Source: Isoetes taiwanensis (Eukaryota; Streptophyta; Lycopodiopsida; Isoetales; Isoetaceae). From it: 64,000 nucleotides of DNA. A program made the translations under genes and the position numbers. Positions 59,641 through 64,000 of this stretch are shown here, one piece after another. The DNA lies in the NCBI GenBank assembly GCA_021234155.1, contig JAJEKV010000030.1:4074050-4138049 (forward strand), given 5' to 3'. The notes under the pieces are model-generated. The model saw only the letters and a list, made by a program, of their open reading frames with translations. It searched no databases and was not told the origin of the DNA. How positions within the stretch are numbered: position 1 is the stretch's first letter; each line of letters opens with the position of its first letter.

Positions 59641-61369
59641 CTACCACCCCGTCCACCACAATCAAGAGTTACGCTACAACATCCTCCTCGAACTCGCTCA
59701 GTTGAAAGCCGAGGGCTCCTCCCGAACAACCACGCCGCAGAGTTTAACGGCTCGGAATGCCACTCGGCACTGGCCGACAAGCGAAAGGCGACATCCTCGC
59801 CCATGTCCAAGAATACACCGAGTACTACCTCCTCGACAACGAGGAGCAGCAGCAGCTCGTCGACGCGATACTCCAGAACGCCCCGTCACTCAACACGCAG
59901 CACCACGGCTCGCCAAACGTCGACCAGGAAGACCGGCAGCCGCACGCAGACGACCAGGAAGGCCGAGCGCAAGAGGCAGGCCAACCGAACGCACCGCCCA
60001 CACCGACGGCAGACGCCACGCTCTCGCCCGAGCAAGCACACGTCTACGAAGCGATCACGAGAGAAGCGCACGGGTTCCACGTCATATCGGGCACGCCGGG
60101 ATCCGGAAAGACCTTCCTCACGAGACGCATGATACATCACTTCATCAGCAACGGGAAAGCGGTGCTGGCCACCGCGACCACCGGGATGGCCGCATCAAAG
60201 CTGTGGAGGGGGCAACCATCACAGACTACCAATTCGCAATCCCGTAAGGTGCAAACCCGAAACACTTAAAAAATGCGCTTAACGCTGCCCTTCGTTGTGC
60301 AGTTAAAAAGCAATGGCCGAACAAAATCAGGCACACGGACGTGAGGTACCAACAGATCCAGGCGTTCCAGGTCCTCATCATCGACGAGATGTCGAAGCTC
60401 ACGTTCGCCAACCTCAACATGATACTCAGGCAAATAGAAGAAGTGACGATGCAGCTTACGAGCGAGTTCCTGCGAACGCGGGCGATAATCCTCGTCGGCG
60501 ACCACGCCCAGCTCCCTCCCATATGCAAGCACAAAAAGAGGGACGTCGACAACGTCTGCAAGCTGTGCACCCTCGTCAACAGCCCCCACTTCGTGCGAGC
60601 GAAGAAGTACCACTTGACGCAGTCCATTAGGCATGCCTCCGACCCGGAGTACGTCACCTTCCTCAACGCCATAAGCGAGAGGCCGCCGACCCAGGCCGAG
60701 CTCGCGCAAACGCTGGGGCCCCACATCATCGGCGAGGAGGAGGCGCCAAAGATCGATCGAAACACCCGCAGGTTGCTGCACCCACCACCGTGACGCCCGA
60801 CATTACAACGCTGATGGCTATGATCAAGATGTTCCCCAAATAACGGTCCACAAGGTACTTAATGCAAACCAACGCGACGCCTTGTAAGGCGGGATGAGCA
60901 ACCGACCGGCGACCCGGGCGTTCCACCAGATACCTTACGTCGCCGTGGGATGCATGGTCCTAATCGTCACCAACATCGACATACTGGGAGAAGTGGTCAA
61001 CGGAACGGCGGGAACAGTCGCATACGTAGAGATCGACGAGCAGACGAGGGAAGCGACAGGCATCACGGTCCACATCGACGACTCCCTCCACCACATGCAC
61101 ATCGCTTAACGCCGGTCGAAAGTACATGTGCACGGGGGCCCAGAACCATCTTCAAGAAGACGTTCCCGCTCGCGCTCGCGTACGCCATGACGGGACACAA
61201 GAGCCAGAGCTCCACGATAGAAGGCAACGCGATCATGGTCGTGAGGAGGGCGTTCACGCCTGGGCTGTTGTACGTGATGCTCTTGCGGATCAAAGACAGG
61301 AAGCAACTGTCGATCGTGTCGCCGATCACGACGACGGACTTCCAGCCAAACAAGACGATGCAAATGTAG
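59641..61369 (+). pseudogene. PIF1-like helicase half of RepHel, frameshifted
   Basis: The helicase carries Walker A GTPGSGKT (60090-60113), ATATTGMAASKL, Walker B VLIIDEM (60371-60391), motif III GDHAQLPPI (60497-60523), an LTQSIRHASDPEYVTFLNAI stretch, a later PYVAVGCMVLIVTNIDI stretch (about 60930), and the C-terminal TGHKSQSSTI and GLLYVMLLRIKDRKQLSIV (about 61190-61310), ending at TAG 61367. These are the superfamily 1B (PIF1) motifs found in Helitron helicases, which unwind the donor strand. A sequence break near 60245-60300, with a short in-frame stop, and another near 60790-60890 show the copy is disabled as sequenced. Confidence 0.85.
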
Positions 61370-61370
61370 C

Positions 61371-61740
61371 CGGTTCAAAACGTGCCGCAATCAACAGGTC
61401 AATAATTCACAGCTTTCCACTGAATTTCTATGGTGTTACACCATCGAAGCACAATACATTTGAAAACATAATTTTTCTCTTCTTTCTTTCACGCATAAAA
61501 GTTGTATAATTATTGAGCATCTCTATTATTTACCGTTTTTTTTTTTCCCCCGGTTTTAAACGTGCCGCAATCAAGAGGTCAATAATTCACAGCTTCGCAT
61601 TGAATTTCTATCGTGTTACACCATCGAAGCACAATACATTTGAAAACATAATTTTGCTCTTCAACGTTCCTTCTGTCCCTTATTTTCTTACTCATAAAAA
61701 TAGTATAATTATTGAGCATCACTATTATTTACCGTTTTTT
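61371..61740 (+). repeat. Tandem duplication of about 180 bp after RepHel
   Basis: AACGTGCCGCAATCAA(C/G)AGG, GTGTTACACCATCGAAGCAC and TATAATTATTGAGCATC occur in the same order in two adjacent copies starting at about 61379 and 61559. It may mark the Helitron 3' region. Confidence 0.8.
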
Positions 61741-61744
61741 GATA

Positions 61745-62470
61745 CCTTCAAACTTTTGATTGCAATCGACAAGATCCTAAGCTATGCAATCACGAAAACA
61801 CGGGATGTTCCTTGCAGAATATTAGCATTCCATTGGTGCCATTGTAGGTCTCAGCTGATATCTATGAACATACTAGCACACATTAATATTTTCTAATCTT
61901 TTCCAATACCTCAACCCTGCCCTTCTGCTAGTTTTTTCCCACTAATCTTATATATAGGAAGATAATGATGCAAGAAAATTTCTGTTTTGAAACAAAAGAT
62001 GGAGCTGGAAATTACAGAGTTGAAAAATATGGAAGGAGCAGGACAGCAATTGTTGAATATGATAGTGTGTACCAGTGTGTATCTGTGTGGTTGCGGGTTT
62101 TTAAAATGCAAAGCATCCAAATTAGAATGCATATCCATATTTATAGAGGATGATTGATAGAAGATCCAAAGAACATAGAGATAAAAGGCAAAAAGATGGA
62201 TTGCGATTCTTACTGGAGCAAACTGCCCCGATTTTTATCAAGAACAATCGTGCAAAAACTGTCTCAAGGTCGTTTATTTCAGAGAAGCCCAGATTGGGCA
62301 AAGACAGAATCAAAACATGGAGACAGTTGGCTATTTGAAAGCAGCTCAAAACAAGTCAAGATTGAGCTGAAGCCAAAATTAAAAAAAAAAATGAAAAATC
62401 TACTATTAAAATTAAATCTTTATGACAAACAAGCATAGTAAAATGAACATTGTCTTCTAAAATAATTAGC
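61745..62470. other. AT-rich stretch, no recognised gene
   Basis: Lys-rich frames on the plus strand near 61965-62440 are open for 60-94 codons but match nothing I know. They could be an exon captured by the Helitron. Confidence 0.3.
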
Positions 62471-62482
62471 ACTAGTTATAGT

Positions 62483-62499
62483 GCCCGGCGTTGCCGGGC
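62483..62499. repeat. Perfect hairpin GCCCGGC-GTT-GCCGGGC
   Basis: Seven-base arms with a three-base loop, preceded by ACTAGTTATAGT. It closely resembles the Helitron 5' hairpin at 55610-55626 (ACTAGTAACAGT then GCCTAGCGTTGCTGGGC). It is either the 3' terminal hairpin of that Helitron or the 5' terminus of a second one. Confidence 0.6.
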
Positions 62500-62519
62500 T
62501 TTAGTAATAATTTGAAGAG

Positions 62520-64000
62520 GGCGTTTGGTGGAACTACATTAATAAGTGTAAACAACCATCTGTAGAAAATTATAGATTCGATCTCGATTGAACTATAGAA
62601 TTTTAAAGTACATTGGTTTAGTTTATATGATGCTTCTACCGAAATGATTTTATGGTTAGGGCAAGCTTTAGGGAACGTATATGTAGAATTGGTGTATCTA
62701 TTTTGATACACATTTTTTTAGTTATACGTCTCCTATGGCACAATGTCATGCCCTATATGACGTACCTTCATTAAAAAATATAGAAAGATACATGTTATTT
62801 CATGAGGATGTACAGTTTATATGGTAGTCTTACAAATTACGAAGGGGAATGATATGGCAATTGCACCCTCGTAATTAACTCTTTGCTTGTGTTAAGAAGT
62901 CGAGGTGTCCGATGAGAATAGTTTGTCTCGGATATTATGTGGAAGCGGGGTATAGAACGTTGCGTATTTGCATAATGTTATGCTTTTAAATTCCAATCTA
63001 AGCATTTAAAATCCAATCTAGTTGAAGTGTTAGTTTCAGTTACACCTAGGAATTTAGGTGGAGGGTGGGAGGCATGGATTTGTAGATGGTAGATGCCTAG
63101 GCCTGTATTGGGTATGTCATACATTGTCCCGCCATATCAGGCATATTGAATCCTTGCATATATGACCATGCCGGATGTATCAAGAAGAGGACACATTATT
63201 GTAACACAACACATTATGATTTTTTTCATATGACCCAAATGCACATCAATGCCATCTCTGCCACTTTATTTGATACAGAGGCAAGAATTCAAATCAAATA
63301 TCTAGTCGTCTAAAAAGTATAGAGAATATCTAGTCCTCTAAAAAGTATAGCACCTGATGAACAAATAGCACCTAAATTTTCCATGCGAACCTTGATGAAC
63401 ATATAGCACCTGAATTTTCCATGCAAACCTTTAATGTTTCTCATAACTTAGGGATAGGCATCGAGTGCACACACTTTTCTCTCAAGTGCATTAATCAGAA
63501 TGAGCCTTATGGGAAATAGATCAAATAAAAGACTACACATCCCAATAGATAACAATAGATTATATTTTTTATATGGGATTTGTTGAAGATCATGGGGCAC
63601 AACAAAAAAAGACAGATGAGCAAAAAGAACTATTTACCATCAACAAAACCTTTTATGAAATGCAACCGAAAATTGCTTACATGTTTCTCAATTAGTTGTA
63701 AAACGATGGGGGGCGAGGGAAAAGAGGATTGAACTAACTATTGTATACAATTGGTGAACTTAAATGTATAGGATTTGTGGATCTTTAGTATCCTTGTCAA
63801 ATTCATAGCCATTTTTGTAACAATCTTTAGTTAGGTGGTAGAAATATTTGTGGTGAATTGCAGACTATTTGTAGACCCTTTAATGCAAGATAGAAAATAA
63901 ACCAAAGAAGCATTCAAAATCATGGCAAGATACTATTTTTTTTCATGAACTGGTGTCAAATATATGTTATTAAGGCAAAGATATTACTCTAAATCTACAT
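62520..64000. other. AT-rich flank, short duplications only
   Basis: No supported frame. Near 63290-63430 two phrases are duplicated (ATATCTAGTC-TCTAAAAAGTATA, and ATAGCACCT-AATTTTCCATGC-AACCTT). Confidence 0.4.

Larger units (their letters stand above)
55594..62500 (+). mobile_element. Helitron (rolling-circle transposon) with RepHel gene
   Basis: The 5' end reads TCTACTAGTAACAGTGCC and then a hairpin (GCCTAGCGTTGCTGGGC), typical of plant Helitron 5' termini. The inverted paralogue at 34.4 kb lacks it and continues with different sequence from the same point, which supports an insertion edge. A RepHel gene with an HUH nuclease domain and a PIF1-like helicase follows (57334-61369). The 3' end is uncertain: the hairpin GCCCGGC-GTT-GCCGGGC at 62483-62499 is the best candidate, but the CTRR end is not obvious, and it could instead be the 5' end of another Helitron. 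Between the 5' end and RepHel lies a captured PPR fragment. Confidence 0.6.

Noticed and set aside
58385-59810. Long minus-strand frames opposite RepHel
   Set aside because: GC-rich codons on the sense strand leave few stops on the other strand; only the plus strand shows Rep/helicase motifs.

Overview
This is plant nuclear DNA dominated by nested transposable elements. The evidence is plant-type Ty3/gypsy retrotransposons, a plant Helitron, a CACTA-like element, tRNA-headed SINEs, a PLS-class PPR fragment, a plant GH1 beta-glucosidase fragment with GT-AG introns, and TATA boxes of the CTATATAAAT type. I see no rRNA, organellar or bacterial genes. The repeat load and the DUF7869-like family suggest a large-genome land plant, possibly a seed-free vascular plant or gymnosperm, but the species cannot be read from the sequence. 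Almost every coding region is broken by stops or one-base frameshifts. Paralogous copies differ by many short indels at G/C-rich spots, so some breaks may be assembly or polishing errors.

Layout. 1-5.3 kb: AT-rich decayed repeats with one short-period repeat tract. 5.3-19.0 kb: a minus-strand DUF7869-like gene split by a complete Ty3/gypsy element (6420-17461, also minus strand). That element has LTRs of about 585 bp, the target duplication TAGGA, gag, protease, RT, RNase H and integrase, and a long extra 3' region. 19.5-28.3 kb: a distinct district sharing a palindromic motif (CACGCC/GGCGTG) in two duplicated TATA promoters, a fold-back, and two introns of a large multi-exon gene with a Gly-Arg-rich N terminus and a DGQH motif. 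28.6-32.1 kb: a minus-strand transposase-like pseudogene. 33-36 kb: a SINE and an inverted copy of sequence also present at 55 kb.

36395-46890: a complete LTR retrotransposon with 1.7-kb LTRs, a Met-tRNA primer site, a polypurine tract and the target duplication GAGGG. Its interior is essentially non-coding and carries SINE-like insertions and a second LTR-like start. 47613-50981: an element with CACTA ends carrying an internal portion of a GH1 gene with introns (Pack-CACTA style). 51-54.6 kb: nothing recognisable apart from short tandem duplications. 54.6-55.6 kb: an unrecognised small gene whose duplicated 3' part ends at the start of a Helitron. From 55.59 kb: a Helitron with a captured antisense PPR fragment and a GC-rich, frameshifted RepHel gene (57334-61369). 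61.4-64 kb: tandem duplications and AT-rich sequence.

The genes do not form one pathway. The window is a stratified record of insertions: gypsy into a DUF7869 gene, CACTA and Helitron elements carrying host gene fragments, and SINEs inside an LTR element. The least explained part is 19.5-28.3 kb.
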